In this document: in pieces, positions 1 to 8,791 of the stretch
How the letters are laid out: every line of letters begins with the position of its first letter
Position numbering within the stretch: the stretch's first letter is position 1
From: Trichothermofontia sichuanensis B231
Lineage (GTDB): Bacteria > Cyanobacteriota > Cyanobacteriia > B231
Direction: 5' to 3'
NCBI RefSeq assembly: GCF_026240635.1
Contig: NZ_CP110848.1
Coordinates: forward strand, 1,676,501 to 1,740,500
Length of the DNA: 64,000 nucleotides
The notes under the pieces: model-generated
Told to the model about the DNA's origin: nothing
Seen by the model: the letters and a program-made list of their open reading frames with translations, nothing else
Databases searched by the model: none
Position numbers and translations under genes: made by a program

Positions 1-285
1 ACTTGTCGCCGTGACCAGAGGATCAGCCCCCAACGTCAGACCCGCCACTGCCACCGTATCCTCTGGCAACTGGGGCAAAATTAAGCGGGCGATCGCCACT
101 GCCCCTGCCGGGTGAAGCGTCACCTGCTTACCGTTGATGTAGTAGGGACTGCTTTGACCAGAACTGAGTTGGAAGTGACCTTCCTGATACGCAACCTCAC
201 CAATAAATTGCAAGAGGCGATCGCGCAAATCGGGGAGAGCCAAACAGGTCGCAGCCTGAATTGAGAAAGGGAGGTTAACATTCAT
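1..285 (-). CDS. pyrE: Orotate phosphoribosyltransferase, N-terminal part (cut by window edge)
   Basis: This enzyme joins orotate to PRPP to make orotidine 5'-phosphate in de novo pyrimidine synthesis, in the cytoplasm. Reading the minus strand from the ATG at 285 gives 95 residues, open to base 1. It includes the stretch YQEGHFQLSSGQSSPYYING and then LHPAGAVAIARL and VAGLTLGADPLVTA, which match the N-terminal substrate-binding region of cyanobacterial PyrE as I know it. The PRPP-binding motif would lie beyond the window. The gene is divergent from the secreted-protein gene that starts at 718. Family assignment is firm; only the amino half can be judged. Confidence 0.9.
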   Translation of the reverse strand, partial: MNVNLPFSIQAATCLALPDLRDRLLQFIGEVAYQEGHFQLSSGQSSPYYINGKQVTLHPAGAVAIARLILPQLPEDTVAVAGLTLGADPLVTATS

Positions 286-717
286 GGATAGTATTCAAAA
301 ACCTTGAAATCCAAAGTCAAATCAAAACCTTGGGCAATGCGCTGATCCCAGCAACGGTTTCCCGTCAAAGTTGACACCGATCGCCGCCGAGTGGTCTGTC
401 AAACTTAATTTAGGTAGGCTGGGTCAAATACCGTGAACCCAGCAAAGCCAGCATGTTGGGTCTTGCAGAGCTACGATACCAACCTACAGCCCATAACTTT
501 AGGTATAACAGGCTACGGGAGATGCCCAGGGACGCCTGAAAATTCGCGCACCCCCATCTTACTGCTGACAGGGGGTTGCTCTACCTAAAGCCTGCACTCC
601 CCGACTCACCCTGGGTCTGAACCGCCTCACCTACAGCCAGAATCGGAACGACTGTACCCCCATGTCCCGACCGGCGAAATTGAGTTAAGATTGGGCAAAA
701 TTCTGAGGGTTAACCCT
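286..717. other. Intergenic stretch between divergent pyrE and a secreted-protein gene
   Basis: About 430 bases separate the divergent start codons. No open reading frame with protein-like composition, tRNA or strong terminator was seen. The region must hold the promoters of both flanking genes, but no clear -35/-10 pair could be picked by eye. Confidence 0.5.
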
Positions 718-1140
718 ATGGATGTGAGGAAGAGAAATCGTATTTTGGGCCTATTGACTCTGGTAGGGATTGCCCTAGCTGCCCCAGCCGTACGGGCTGA
801 AGAACAGCTAGAGTTTTACCGTATTCGCTATATCACTATTCCCGATGCGATCAATACGGAATTTCTCCGTGACTCCAAAGACATCTTTGGCAATGCCACC
901 CTGCTCGAACAAACAGTACAACTCTTTTGGGATTATCCTGAAAACCAGATTCTACGAGATTCCCACCGGGTCGCCCGACTCCATCAAGAGATCCTGCTCC
1001 AGCAAACGTCTAGCGATCCGCTGATTCGCACCTTGGATGCTGATAATCCGTTCAGTACCTCCATTCGCTTGTCACCGGAGTTAGGTGGTGCCCGGATTTT
1101 AGGGAGTGAACTGGTCTTTGAGCGGATCCCACCGCGCTAA
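718..1140 (+). CDS. Secreted protein of unknown function
   Basis: The product is 140 residues from the ATG at 718, which has a GAGG ribosome-binding site about 10 bases upstream; a TTG at 691 in the same frame has no such support. The N-terminus is a typical Sec signal peptide: basic residues, a hydrophobic run (ILGLLTLVGIALAAP) and an AVRA-like cleavage site near residue 26. The mature part is about 115 residues, polar, without cysteines or a motif I recognise. It is probably periplasmic or lumenal. It stands alone between the divergent pyrE and a tRNA on the other strand. No function is proposed. Confidence 0.6.
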   Translation: MDVRKRNRILGLLTLVGIALAAPAVRAEEQLEFYRIRYITIPDAINTEFLRDSKDIFGNATLLEQTVQLFWDYPENQILRDSHRVARLHQEILLQQTSSDPLIRTLDADNPFSTSIRLSPELGGARILGSELVFERIPPR

Positions 1141-1304
1141 GGCTGGCGTCGAGTAACCTGGCTGAGTCGGGACGATCGCGATCAGCAGCGTAAACGTAAT
1201 AAACGTCTCAGAAACTCAGTCACTGGCGTTGAATCGGATATCGTATAGGGATGAGAGGGGTAGGTTGCAACCTGCCCCTTAACTAGGGGGGGTGCTAACG
1301 TAAG

Positions 1305-1411
1305 TATAGTCATTGCAATTTAGGCTGAAACAGCACCCTCACCTCCAGCCTCTCTCCCGCTCTGGGGGAGGGGAGTCAAAAATTGTATCGTTCTTATTTG
1401 GATTGACCATA
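1305..1411 (+). repeat. Family B repeat (MITE-like), 107 bp
   Basis: The left end reads TATAGTCATTGCAATTTAGG and the right end GGATTGACCATA. These form imperfect inverted ends beginning TAT(A/G)GTCA, consistent with a TA-targeting element. The middle holds a CCCTC...GGGAGGGG hairpin. A second copy at 50172-50278 has the same length and the same two ends. No coding capacity. Confidence 0.65.
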
Positions 1412-1427
1412 GTATCGGTTTTGGCTT

Positions 1428-1447
1428 GTCATGACTCAAGTCATGAC
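1428..1447. repeat. Short inverted repeat with 9-bp arms
   Basis: GTCATGACT and AGTCATGAC are separated by two bases. A second inverted repeat, TAGCCCC...GGGGCTA, follows near 1458-1481. Together with the family B repeat these are the only structured parts of the 1141-1500 gap. The second one lies downstream of the minus-strand tRNA and could help end its transcript, but it has no T-run. Confidence 0.4.
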
Positions 1448-1500
1448 GACTACCCATTAGCCCCCTAGCCTGGGGCTAGCAGCTAAAGGGAAGAGAGAAG

Positions 1501-1573
1501 TCCAGGGTGCAGGAGTTGAACCTGCCTGAGGCGAATTATGAGTTCGCTGCCTAGACCGCTCGGCCAACCCTGG
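1501..1573 (-). tRNA. tRNA with CAU anticodon, probably tRNA-Ile2 (or elongator tRNA-Met)
   Basis: Read on the minus strand, the 73 bases fold as a cloverleaf. The acceptor arms are CCAGGGT/ACCCTGG, the anticodon stem is GCGAA/TTCGC with loop CTCATAA (anticodon CAU), and the T-arm is GCAGG-TTCAACT-CCTGC. The 3' CCA is not encoded. Position 1 pairs with 72, which argues against an initiator tRNA. The CTCATAA loop and D-loop resemble plastid trnI-CAU, where lysidine at C34 converts the tRNA to isoleucine reading AUA. The Ile2 call is inference from that resemblance; Met is the alternative. Confidence 0.85.
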
Positions 1574-1760
1574 TTATCCGTGCTAATTAGGGAACTGATC
1601 AGTGGGTTTTCCTGATCGGGGTTTCCCCAATTTTTCCCTATGGTTTTTCCCTATTGTAATGTTACTCAAAGGCACTGGTTGATTCCGAGACTGGCAAAAT
1701 TGAGCGATTTGCCTTAAAACGTAGCAAGTAGATGGTGCCAACAAGGCTTGGTTTGGCTGT

Positions 1761-2462
1761 ATGCGACTGAACTCTACGCTTGCCCTTAGTTTGCTGTTAC
1801 TGTCGTTGATGTTGGGTGCTGGCTTTGTCAGTGCAGCAGCAGGGTTCGCCCTAGGGCGACAAGCGCTCAAAGGCGTGAGACAACCCGAAGCGCGTCCGAC
1901 TAAAAAGCCCCTAGGCCACCGGCCCGGCATTAATGATAGCGAGACACCCATCTTACTGAAAGAGTCTGAGATCCTGGCAACGGTTCTCAAGCGGATGCAG
2001 CAGGGAACAGCAGCGGGTGAGTCGTTTACGAAACCCAAGGCTGAGGAATCTGTTGCTGTCCAGCCTAGCCCCCAAAGCAGCCCAAGTCCTAGCCCTAGCC
2101 CAACCCCGACTGTCGCCAGTTTCCCGTTCGTCAGTGAGGATAAGGACGTGAGGTTGGAGATCTTGGGGGCGCGTCGCCAGGGAGGTTCCCTCTTGCTGGA
2201 TGTGAGCTTGCAAAATGAGAGTGCTCAACCCATTCGGTTCCTCTATAGTTTCCTCGATGTTTCCGATAACAATGGACGACCCCTCAGCGCGATCGCGGAA
2301 GGGCTACCGGGGGAACTCCCCCCCCGCAGCGATGCCTTCAAGGGAACTGTCCGGATTCCCACCGCCTTACTGGAAGATGCCCAGAGTATCTCGCTGATGC
2401 TGACTAACTATCCTGATCAGGCGCTCAGTCTCAAAGTAGAGGGCATCCCGCTGAATCCCTAA
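1761..2462 (+). CDS. Membrane-anchored protein of unknown function
   Basis: The 233-residue product has one N-terminal hydrophobic segment (about residues 6-32) that should act as a membrane anchor or signal. It is followed by a charged region and a proline-serine linker of repeated SPSP units (about residues 100-118). The C-terminal roughly 105 residues look like a compact beta-rich domain (VRLEILGARRQGGSLLLDVS and onward), reminiscent of extracytoplasmic immunoglobulin-like or DUF4352-type folds. That resemblance is by eye only. The Pro-Ser linker suits a domain held away from the membrane. The ATG at 1761 lacks a clear ribosome-binding site. Confidence 0.6.
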   Translation: MRLNSTLALSLLLLSLMLGAGFVSAAAGFALGRQALKGVRQPEARPTKKPLGHRPGINDSETPILLKESEILATVLKRMQQGTAAGESFTKPKAEESVAVQPSPQSSPSPSPSPTPTVASFPFVSEDKDVRLEILGARRQGGSLLLDVSLQNESAQPIRFLYSFLDVSDNNGRPLSAIAEGLPGELPPRSDAFKGTVRIPTALLEDAQSISLMLTNYPDQALSLKVEGIPLNP

Positions 2463-2563
2463 GAGCCGTTCTATCCTGCTCATACCTGACTAAACCTGCC
2501 TACCCCCACGGCTAAGCCCTACAGTGGGAAAGCAGTGATATCTAGTGAGTGCGGAGGTGGGTT

Positions 2564-3049
2564 ATGGCCTACTGGTTGATGAAATCGGAACCAACGGTAT
2601 ACAGCATTGCCGACCTAGAGCGGGAGGGCACCACCCTCTGGGATGGCGTGCGCAATTACCAGGCACGCAACTATCTGCGGCAAATGCAACCGGGTGATTT
2701 GGCTTTTTTTTACCACTCCAATGCCAATCCCGCTGGGATTGTTGGCTTGATGCGCGTGATCCAGGTAGGGCTGGACGACCCCAGCCAGTTTGATGCCAAC
2801 AGCCCCTACTACGATCCCAAGGCAACCCCCACTGCCCCCCGATGGCAAACGGTGCGTGTGGAATTTGTCGAAACCTTCGCAACCCCGCTTAGCCTGGAAA
2901 CCCTCAAGCAGGATTTCAGTCCAGAAGATCTCCCGGTGGTCCGACGGGGTAACCGCTTATCCGTATTGCCCGTCTCAGAAAGGGTGGCAGCAAAGTTGTT
3001 AGCGGGGCGATCGCAACCTTTAGAGAAGGCCAGGAGTAGACCATCCTGA
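2564..3049 (+). CDS. EVE domain protein
   Basis: The 161-residue product is a single EVE domain of the PUA-like superfamily. It begins AYWLMKSEPTVYSIADLE, followed by TLWDGVRNYQARNYLRQM and GDLAFFYHSN, the conserved blocks of this family (related to human THYN1). EVE domains are thought to bind modified bases in DNA or RNA, and stand-alone bacterial ones are poorly understood. The ATG at 2564 is chosen because GGAGG lies six bases upstream and homology begins there; the GTG at 2549 overlaps that site. No restriction or modification gene is next to it, so no partner can be named. Confidence 0.88.
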   Translation: MAYWLMKSEPTVYSIADLEREGTTLWDGVRNYQARNYLRQMQPGDLAFFYHSNANPAGIVGLMRVIQVGLDDPSQFDANSPYYDPKATPTAPRWQTVRVEFVETFATPLSLETLKQDFSPEDLPVVRRGNRLSVLPVSERVAAKLLAGRSQPLEKARSRPS

Positions 3050-3401
3050 AGCCATCCTAATAGGCGTGGGTCAAGCGGTAGCCCCTTGGTCACTTACTGG
3101 GGTAAGGAGCGGAAAACCCCAGCAACAGAGGCTTGCTTTTCTCGATTCATCCGCTAGAATCTAGCAGAACCTCGACGAAATCAGAACTGGCTTCCTTTGG
3201 AAAAACTCTAGATTTAGAATTAGCTCAAATCCACAGGTAAGCTGTTATGCTGTTGCTTCAAATCCGCTGTGATACGGTTAGCCGCACGATCGGTTAACTT
3301 GGGTGATGCGGTTGGAGACATCGGATTGACTTGCGGTTCTGATTGATATGAATCTCACAACCTCACGCCCAATTCTCGTTGTGCGTTAGCCCTTCGCTTT
3401 G
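3050..3401. other. Intergenic stretch without recognised features
   Basis: Between the EVE gene and the phosphatase gene I see no reading frame of substance, no repeat copy and no clear terminator. It should contain the promoter of the phosphatase gene. Confidence 0.4.
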
Positions 3402-4862
3402 ATGACAACTGTGCCCCTTCCTCGACAGCCCTCCTCGCCCTTTGAGCGGCCTGAAGATGGTCCTCTGAGGGAAGAATCGCCAGTGGCGGTTCTTAAGGAG
3501 CTTGTAGCCCGCCTGCAGCGTGAGCAGAACAGGATTCAGGATTTGCTCAGTTCCCTGGGCTATGCCCTGCGCAGTTTTCGGAACTTGAATCAGTTTTTAG
3601 AACTGATTCCGCTGATGGCCACTCGCGTTACCGATGCCGATGGGGGTGTCTTGGTGTTGTTCCAGCATAATGGTCCCAATGGCCAGATGCGTTTGGAACG
3701 TTGGTATTGCCATGATACCGCCGAGTGTCAACGTATTCGGAGGTCCCTGGAAGCCGCTGCCCAGCAACTCAGTGTTCCCTTTTCAACCTCGGCTCCTCTA
3801 GCTCCAGCCATCAATCGCCTCGAACACCAGATGAACGGCTGGCTGGGGGTGGATACCCAGTTATTTGGCGCGGAAATCATGGTTAAAAATCGCGAACTGG
3901 GGCGGCTGTATGTCTTTAGCCTCGATCGCGAGTATAACTGGACCTCAACTCGCCAAAAGTTGGTGCGTCTGGTGGCGGATCAAACTGCGGTGGCGATCGA
4001 AAACGACGAACTCACAGTTGAATTGCGCAAAAAGGAGCGCATGGCGCGGGAGTTGGAAATTGGGGCCGAGATTCAACTCCAACTCCTCCCCAGTCACTGC
4101 CCTACGATTGAAGGCGTGCAACTGGCGGCCCGCTGCGAAACTGCGAATCAGGTGGGCGGTGATTATTATGACTTTGTGCCCGCTAATTACGATCAACTGC
4201 CCTTAAAAAAAGAGGGGAATGAGCGGGGGAAATGGAGTATTGCGATCGGTGACGTGATGGGCAAAGGCGTCGCCGCAGGACTGATCATGACCATGTTACG
4301 GGGAATGCTGCGGGCGGAAGTGCTCAACGGTCACAGCCCCGATCGCATTTTGCAGCACTTAAACCACATTATGTACACGGATCTGGAGAACTCGAAGCGC
4401 TTCCTTACCCTGTTCTACTCCGAATATGACCCCCTTACCCGCCGGCTACTCTACAGCAATGCGGCCCATCACCCGCCGCTGTTGTGGCGGGCAGCCACTG
4501 ATGAGATTGTGCGTCTAGATACGGTAGGGATGATGGTGGGGTTAGATGTTAACACTCCGTACGAAACGGGCGAGACCCAGCTTGAACCGGGGGATGTGGT
4601 CATTTTCTATACGGATGGGTTTACTGACGCGGCCAACCAGCAGGGCGAACGATTTGATGAAGAAAATTTACTGATCGCCTTCCGGGATGCCTGCCATCGC
4701 TACCAAAATCCGCAGGCCATTTTGGAGCTGTTGTTCAGTCGCGTGAAGCAATTTATTGGCCCCAATAGTCGCAATGCCGATGATATGACCCTGGTGGTGA
4801 TGAAGGTTAATGAGGAAGCGGCGATCGCCCCTGAGAGGGTGGCCTCGACCAGTCAGCAGTAA
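3402..4862 (+). CDS. GAF domain plus SpoIIE-type PP2C serine phosphatase
   Basis: The 486-residue product has an N-terminal coil, a GAF-like sensory domain (about residues 55-205, ending DQTAVAIENDELTVEL), and a C-terminal PPM/SpoIIE phosphatase domain. The phosphatase blocks are visible: ANQVGGDYYDF near residue 250, AIGDVMGKGVAAGLIM near 283, NAAHHPPLL, the acid-rich FYTDGFTDA, and ADDMTLVVMKV at the end. The aspartates in GDYYD, GDVMGKG and DD bind the metal pair in this family. Such RsbU-like enzymes dephosphorylate serine on STAS anti-anti-sigma factors. A STAS gene lies at 31616-31957, but no link is shown. ATG at 3402 is used rather than the TTG one codon earlier. Confidence 0.9.
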   Translation: MTTVPLPRQPSSPFERPEDGPLREESPVAVLKELVARLQREQNRIQDLLSSLGYALRSFRNLNQFLELIPLMATRVTDADGGVLVLFQHNGPNGQMRLERWYCHDTAECQRIRRSLEAAAQQLSVPFSTSAPLAPAINRLEHQMNGWLGVDTQLFGAEIMVKNRELGRLYVFSLDREYNWTSTRQKLVRLVADQTAVAIENDELTVELRKKERMARELEIGAEIQLQLLPSHCPTIEGVQLAARCETANQVGGDYYDFVPANYDQLPLKKEGNERGKWSIAIGDVMGKGVAAGLIMTMLRGMLRAEVLNGHSPDRILQHLNHIMYTDLENSKRFLTLFYSEYDPLTRRLLYSNAAHHPPLLWRAATDEIVRLDTVGMMVGLDVNTPYETGETQLEPGDVVIFYTDGFTDAANQQGERFDEENLLIAFRDACHRYQNPQAILELLFSRVKQFIGPNSRNADDMTLVVMKVNEEAAIAPERVASTSQQ

Positions 4863-4930
4863 GGTCACCCAGGACTTCAGAGACTGTGTTAAATTGCTTG
4901 GTCAGACGTTCCCAGAAGGAGAGAGCAGCA

Positions 4931-5188
4931 ATGGCAGTTGAACTTTGGACAATCGCTCTGGATACTGTACACCACGCCGTGAGCTATGGGACCGAGTGGT
5001 TACAGGTACAGATGGCAGGGCTGCCTCATCTCTCCAGCGACGGGATCACCCTGGCGCAACAGTTTAATCAAGACGTCTTTGCCGATATTCGTAAAGGGTT
5101 TAACCACTTTGTCCAGACTGGACAGGTGTGGGCATTGCTCATTGGTTTTGTCCTGGGGTACTTATTCAAAAGCGCCACCTCTTACTAA
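4931..5188 (+). CDS. Small membrane protein of unknown function
   Basis: The product is 85 residues from the ATG at 4931, preceded by AAGGAG at a normal distance; the upstream in-frame codons lack such a site. The C-terminus has one transmembrane segment (about 66-80, WALLIGFVLGYLF) after an amphipathic region. It lies about 70 bases downstream of the phosphatase gene on the same strand, so co-transcription is possible. The family is not recognised. Confidence 0.6.
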   Translation: MAVELWTIALDTVHHAVSYGTEWLQVQMAGLPHLSSDGITLAQQFNQDVFADIRKGFNHFVQTGQVWALLIGFVLGYLFKSATSY

Positions 5189-5312
5189 CCCCCTGTAGCA
5201 TCTCCCCCTTCCCCATCGTGCCCGCTGGGTATCCTTTGTGTCTAGTCGTTCAAGGGGGGGTAAAGCCGCCTAAAAGCTCAAAGCACTCGGCCCTGGCAGT
5301 CACGTCCCTAGT

Positions 5313-5342
5313 CATTTATTGACCCTTCATTTATTGACCCTT
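5313..5342 (+). repeat. Perfect 15-bp tandem duplication upstream of argH
   Basis: CATTTATTGACCCTT occurs twice without a gap at 5313-5327 and 5328-5342. It ends 17 bases before the argH start codon and abuts the AGAGGA ribosome-binding site. It is one of several such duplications in this window. Confidence 0.8.
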
Positions 5343-5359
5343 CAGAGGACTCCGTTATC

Positions 5360-6811
5360 GTGTCGCACGCCTCTCCTCCGACATCTCCCCAAACCTGGAG
5401 CCAACGGTTTGAAACGGCCCTTCATCCAGTTATTGCGACCTTTAATGCCAGTATTGGTTTTGACATCGCCCTGATTGAGTACGATCTGACCGGCTCGATC
5501 GCCCATGCCCAAATGCTGGGTCATACTGGGATTATTTCCCCTGCAGAAGCAGAGCAACTGGTGCAGGGATTAGAGCAGATCCGCCAAGAGTATCGCCAGG
5601 GCCAATTTCAACCGGGGATTGAAGCCGAAGATGTTCATTTTGCCGTAGAGCGACGACTGACCGAGTTAGTCGGCAATGTGGGCAAAAAGCTGCACACTGC
5701 CCGATCGCGCAATGACCAGGTGGGCACCGACACCCGCCTCTACCTGCGGGATCAGGTGCGGCAAATCCAAACCCAGTTACTGGAATTTCAGAAAACCCTG
5801 CTGGATCTCGCCGCCCAGCAGGTGGAAACCTTGATTCCTGGCTATACCCATTTGCAACGGGCACAACCCCTGAGCCTAGCCCACCATCTGATGGCTTATG
5901 TGGAGATGGTACAACGGGATTGGGAACGGCTGGAAGATGGCTATAAACGGTTAAATACCTCGCCTTTGGGGTGCGGGGCCTTGGCCGGAACCTCTTTCCC
6001 GATTGATCGGGTCTACAGTGCTAACTTGCTGGGCTTCGATCGCATTTATACCAATAGCTTAGATGGGGTTAGCGATCGGGATTTTGCCGTGGAATTCCTC
6101 TGTGCTGCAAGTTTAATCATGGTCCACCTCAGCCGCCTTTCAGAAGAAGTAATTCTGTGGGCATCAGAGGAATTCGGCTTTGTCACCCTGCGGGACAGTT
6201 GCGCTACTGGATCGAGCATTATGCCCCAGAAGAAAAACCCAGACGTGCCGGAGTTGGTGCGTGGTAAAACCGGGCGAGTCTTCGGCCATCTCCAAGCGCT
6301 GCTGGTGCTGATGAAGGGACTCCCTCTAGCCTATAACAAGGATCTTCAGGAGGATAAGGAGGCCCTGTTTGATGCGGTGAATACCGTCAAGAGTTGTCTG
6401 GCCGCTATGACGATCCTGTTCCAGGAGGGGTTGGAATTTCGTACGGAACGGTTGGCCGCAGCAGTAGAATCCGATTTCTCCAATGCCACTGATGTGGCTG
6501 ACTATCTAGCTGCTAAGGGGGTCCCTTTTCGGGAAGCCTACAACCTGGTGGGAAAGGTGGTCAAAACCTCGTTGGCCCAAGGCAAGTTACTCAAAGATCT
6601 AACCCTTGATGAATGGCAGGCCCTCCACCCTGCCTTTGCCGAGGATATCTATGCCGCGATCGCGCCACGACAGGTCGTTGCCGCCCGCAACAGTCTGGGA
6701 GGGACGGGGTTTGAGCAAGTTCGGCAGGCGATCGCGACCGCCCAGGAACGCAACCACACACTGCTTGCTCAGGCGCACACGCTGCTCGCTCAGACAGGGC
6801 GGCTCTCCTGA
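5360..6811 (+). CDS. argH: Argininosuccinate lyase
   Basis: ArgH splits argininosuccinate into arginine and fumarate, the last step of arginine synthesis. The 483-residue product has the fumarase/aspartase superfamily blocks: [20 protein letters not shown] (from residue 112), [17 protein letters not shown], and the signature [12 protein letters not shown] at 284-295 with the flexible catalytic serine loop. The start is GTG at 5360 with AGAGGA ten bases upstream. The last codons (RLS then stop) come from a family A element inserted into the 3' end. Without the element and one copy of its target duplication the frame would read Q-T-G-Q-stop, one residue after QTG. The enzyme core is intact, so activity is expected. 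Confidence 0.97.
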   Translation: MSHASPPTSPQTWSQRFETALHPVIATFNASIGFDIALIEYDLTGSIAHAQMLGHTGIISPAEAEQLVQGLEQIRQEYRQGQFQPGIEAEDVHFAVERRLTELVGNVGKKLHTARSRNDQVGTDTRLYLRDQVRQIQTQLLEFQKTLLDLAAQQVETLIPGYTHLQRAQPLSLAHHLMAYVEMVQRDWERLEDGYKRLNTSPLGCGALAGTSFPIDRVYSANLLGFDRIYTNSLDGVSDRDFAVEFLCAASLIMVHLSRLSEEVILWASEEFGFVTLRDSCATGSSIMPQKKNPDVPELVRGKTGRVFGHLQALLVLMKGLPLAYNKDLQEDKEALFDAVNTVKSCLAAMTILFQEGLEFRTERLAAAVESDFSNATDVADYLAAKGVPFREAYNLVGKVVKTSLAQGKLLKDLTLDEWQALHPAFAEDIYAAIAPRQVVAARNSLGGTGFEQVRQAIATAQERNHTLLAQAHTLLAQTGRLS

Positions 6812-6912
6812 GTTTATGGTGGGGGCGCTACGCGCCCCCACCATAAACTCAACGTTTCCGATCGTTTATTTGTAGTTGCTGATACTGTTTACCCCAAAAT
6901 CCCAGAAGAGCC
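6801..6912 (-). mobile_element. Family A MITE, copy 1 (inside the 3' end of argH)
   Basis: The element is 112 bp, inverted relative to copies 2 and 3. It is flanked by exact 8-bp direct repeats GACAGGGC at 6793-6800 and 6913-6920. Its ends are inverted repeats, GGCTCTCCTG and CAGAAGAGCC. Inside is a palindrome with 18-bp arms (GAGTTTATGGTGGGGGCG) around a five-base centre at 6810-6850. It has no open reading frame. It contributes the last codons and stop of argH. Eight-base duplications and GG(C/T)TCTTC ends point to an ISL3-like transposase supplied from elsewhere; IS6, IS66 or IS256 types are alternatives. Confidence 0.9.
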
Positions 6913-7125
6913 GACAGGGCAATAAATGTATATGAATGTATATGTACGAGGTATATGTAGCGAGATTTAGCCTTTTCTTGCGTTTAATTTCAAATGTTCA
7001 AATATCCTTGATATTACTTATGAAAGTGTAAAACCCTTGGCCAAAGCGAGTGGGCTATGATTTGACCGTAGTTTGATTGAGATGTGGCGAGGAGTGCCTG
7101 CTCAACGACGATCGAGGAATCTTTT

Positions 7126-8625
7126 ATGATTGCGACTGCTCCTTCTGGAAATCGGCTCAATTTAGACGCCATGCGCTTTGGCCGCCCCAACATTTGTGGT
7201 TGGGAAGCGGATATCCAAGCCCTGGTGCAACATAATGATCCGATTTTTGCCCCCTACTCCAACATCAATCTGGATCAGGTGACGGCAGCGTTTGCCTGTG
7301 CGTTGCACATGCACCAACCTTCGATTCCAGCCGGAGCGCATGGTGAGGTGATTTGTAACCTGCAATACATGTTTGAACACCAAGGTGAAGGGGATAATCA
7401 CAACGCGGGGGCTTTTGCCTGGTGCTATAGCCGGATGGGTGACTTCATCCCGGAACTGGTTCATAACGGTGCGAATCCGCGCATCATGCTCGACTATTCC
7501 GGCAATCTGCTTTGGGGATTGCAACAAATGGGTCGGGATGACATCCTCAATAATCTCAAGCGGATTACCTGTGACATCACCTATCATCCCTACGTGGAAT
7601 GGTTAGGGACGATGTGGAGTCATGCGGTGGTTCCCTCTACCCCCATTCCCGACATTAAATTGCACATGCTGGCATGGCAACATCATTTTGCCGGCATTTT
7701 TGGACCGGATAACCTGCGTCGGGTTAAGGGGTTTTCGCCCCCCGAAATGCATTTGCCTAACCATCCTGATACCCTCTACGAATACATCAAGGCGCTGAAG
7801 GAGTGTGGCTATCGCTGGTTGATGGTTCAGGAGCATTCGATCGAGCGTCTGGATGGATCGGGGCCGCGCCATGAGGATAAATATGTGCCGAATCGTCTGG
7901 TGGCCCGCAACTCGCATGGTGAAGAGATTAGCATTACGGTGTTGGTGAAAACCCAGGGGTCGGACACCAAATTGGTGGCCCAAATGCAACCCTACCACGA
8001 GGCCAAGGGACGCGGACGGCAGTTGTTGGGGGGACGGGAGGTGCCCTCCTGTGTCACCCAGATCGCCGATGGTGAAAATGGTGGTGTGATGATGAACGAG
8101 TTTCCCCGCAACTTCCACGGTCCCTGGTATGAGATCAAGGATAATGGCCGGGGGGCAACAGGGGTTGTGGGCCTAAATGGGACGGAATATATTGAACTGC
8201 TGGAAGCTAAAGGGGTTAAGCCAGAGGATTATCCGGTATGTCAGGCCGTGGGGCAGCATAAGATTTGGCAGCGGGTGGATCCCGATCGCGCCACGCCGGA
8301 AACGGTTGCCAAGGCAATTGAGGATCTCAAGGCAACCGATCACACCTTCCACATGGATGGGGCTTCCTGGACCAATAACCTCAGTTGGGTGAAGGGTTAT
8401 GAAAATGTGCTGGGACCCATGAATCAACTGAGCGCGATGTTCCATCAGAAGTATGATCCGCTGGTTGCCAAAGATCCAGCGATTACCCAAAGCCCGGATT
8501 ATCAGGAAGCCCTGCTTTATAACTTGCTGGTACAAACCAGTTGTTTCCGCTATTGGGGGCAAGGGGTTTGGACCGACTATGCCCGTGAGCTGTATCGCCG
8601 GGGTGAAGAAGTCCTGAAGCGTTAA
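7126..8625 (+). CDS. Glycoside hydrolase family 57 protein
   Basis: The 499-residue product carries the GH57 region 1 motif in ACALHMHQPSIP (near residue 65), and the long alpha/beta barrel sequence expected for this family. GH57 enzymes act on alpha-1,4 or alpha-1,6 glucans (amylase, branching or amylopullulanase activities) by a retaining mechanism. This subfamily looks like the one commonly present in cyanobacteria as a single-domain protein, and its exact substrate is unknown to me. No signal peptide is present, so a role in cytoplasmic glycogen metabolism is inferred. ATG at 7126 follows GAGGA at 7114-7118. A strong terminator follows the gene, so it is probably monocistronic. Confidence 0.85.
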   Translation: MIATAPSGNRLNLDAMRFGRPNICGWEADIQALVQHNDPIFAPYSNINLDQVTAAFACALHMHQPSIPAGAHGEVICNLQYMFEHQGEGDNHNAGAFAWCYSRMGDFIPELVHNGANPRIMLDYSGNLLWGLQQMGRDDILNNLKRITCDITYHPYVEWLGTMWSHAVVPSTPIPDIKLHMLAWQHHFAGIFGPDNLRRVKGFSPPEMHLPNHPDTLYEYIKALKECGYRWLMVQEHSIERLDGSGPRHEDKYVPNRLVARNSHGEEISITVLVKTQGSDTKLVAQMQPYHEAKGRGRQLLGGREVPSCVTQIADGENGGVMMNEFPRNFHGPWYEIKDNGRGATGVVGLNGTEYIELLEAKGVKPEDYPVCQAVGQHKIWQRVDPDRATPETVAKAIEDLKATDHTFHMDGASWTNNLSWVKGYENVLGPMNQLSAMFHQKYDPLVAKDPAITQSPDYQEALLYNLLVQTSCFRYWGQGVWTDYARELYRRGEEVLKR

Positions 8626-8668
8626 GTCGGTGTGAATCAGGCTGATTGAGGCTCAGTCCATACATTGG

Positions 8669-8703
8669 GATGGGGGCAGTGCCACTGCTCCCATCAATTT
8701 TTA
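8669..8703 (+). terminator. Rho-independent terminator of the GH57 gene
   Basis: An 11-bp stem, GATGGGGGCAG pairing with CTGCTCCCATC through one G-T pair, encloses a five-base loop and is followed by AATTTTT. It lies 43 bases after the stop codon at 8625. Confidence 0.85.
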
Positions 8704-8791
8704 TAGTTATGGTCAATCCAAAATCGCTGTTGCCGCAGTAAGCTACCATAGGCAACGACCCCTCTTCTTGGTTGTGGGCAAAACGGAAGCG

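Noticed and set aside
6810-6850. MITE palindrome as the argH terminator
   Set aside because: The stem is long and GC-rich but is not followed by a T-run on either strand, so rho-independent termination is doubtful.
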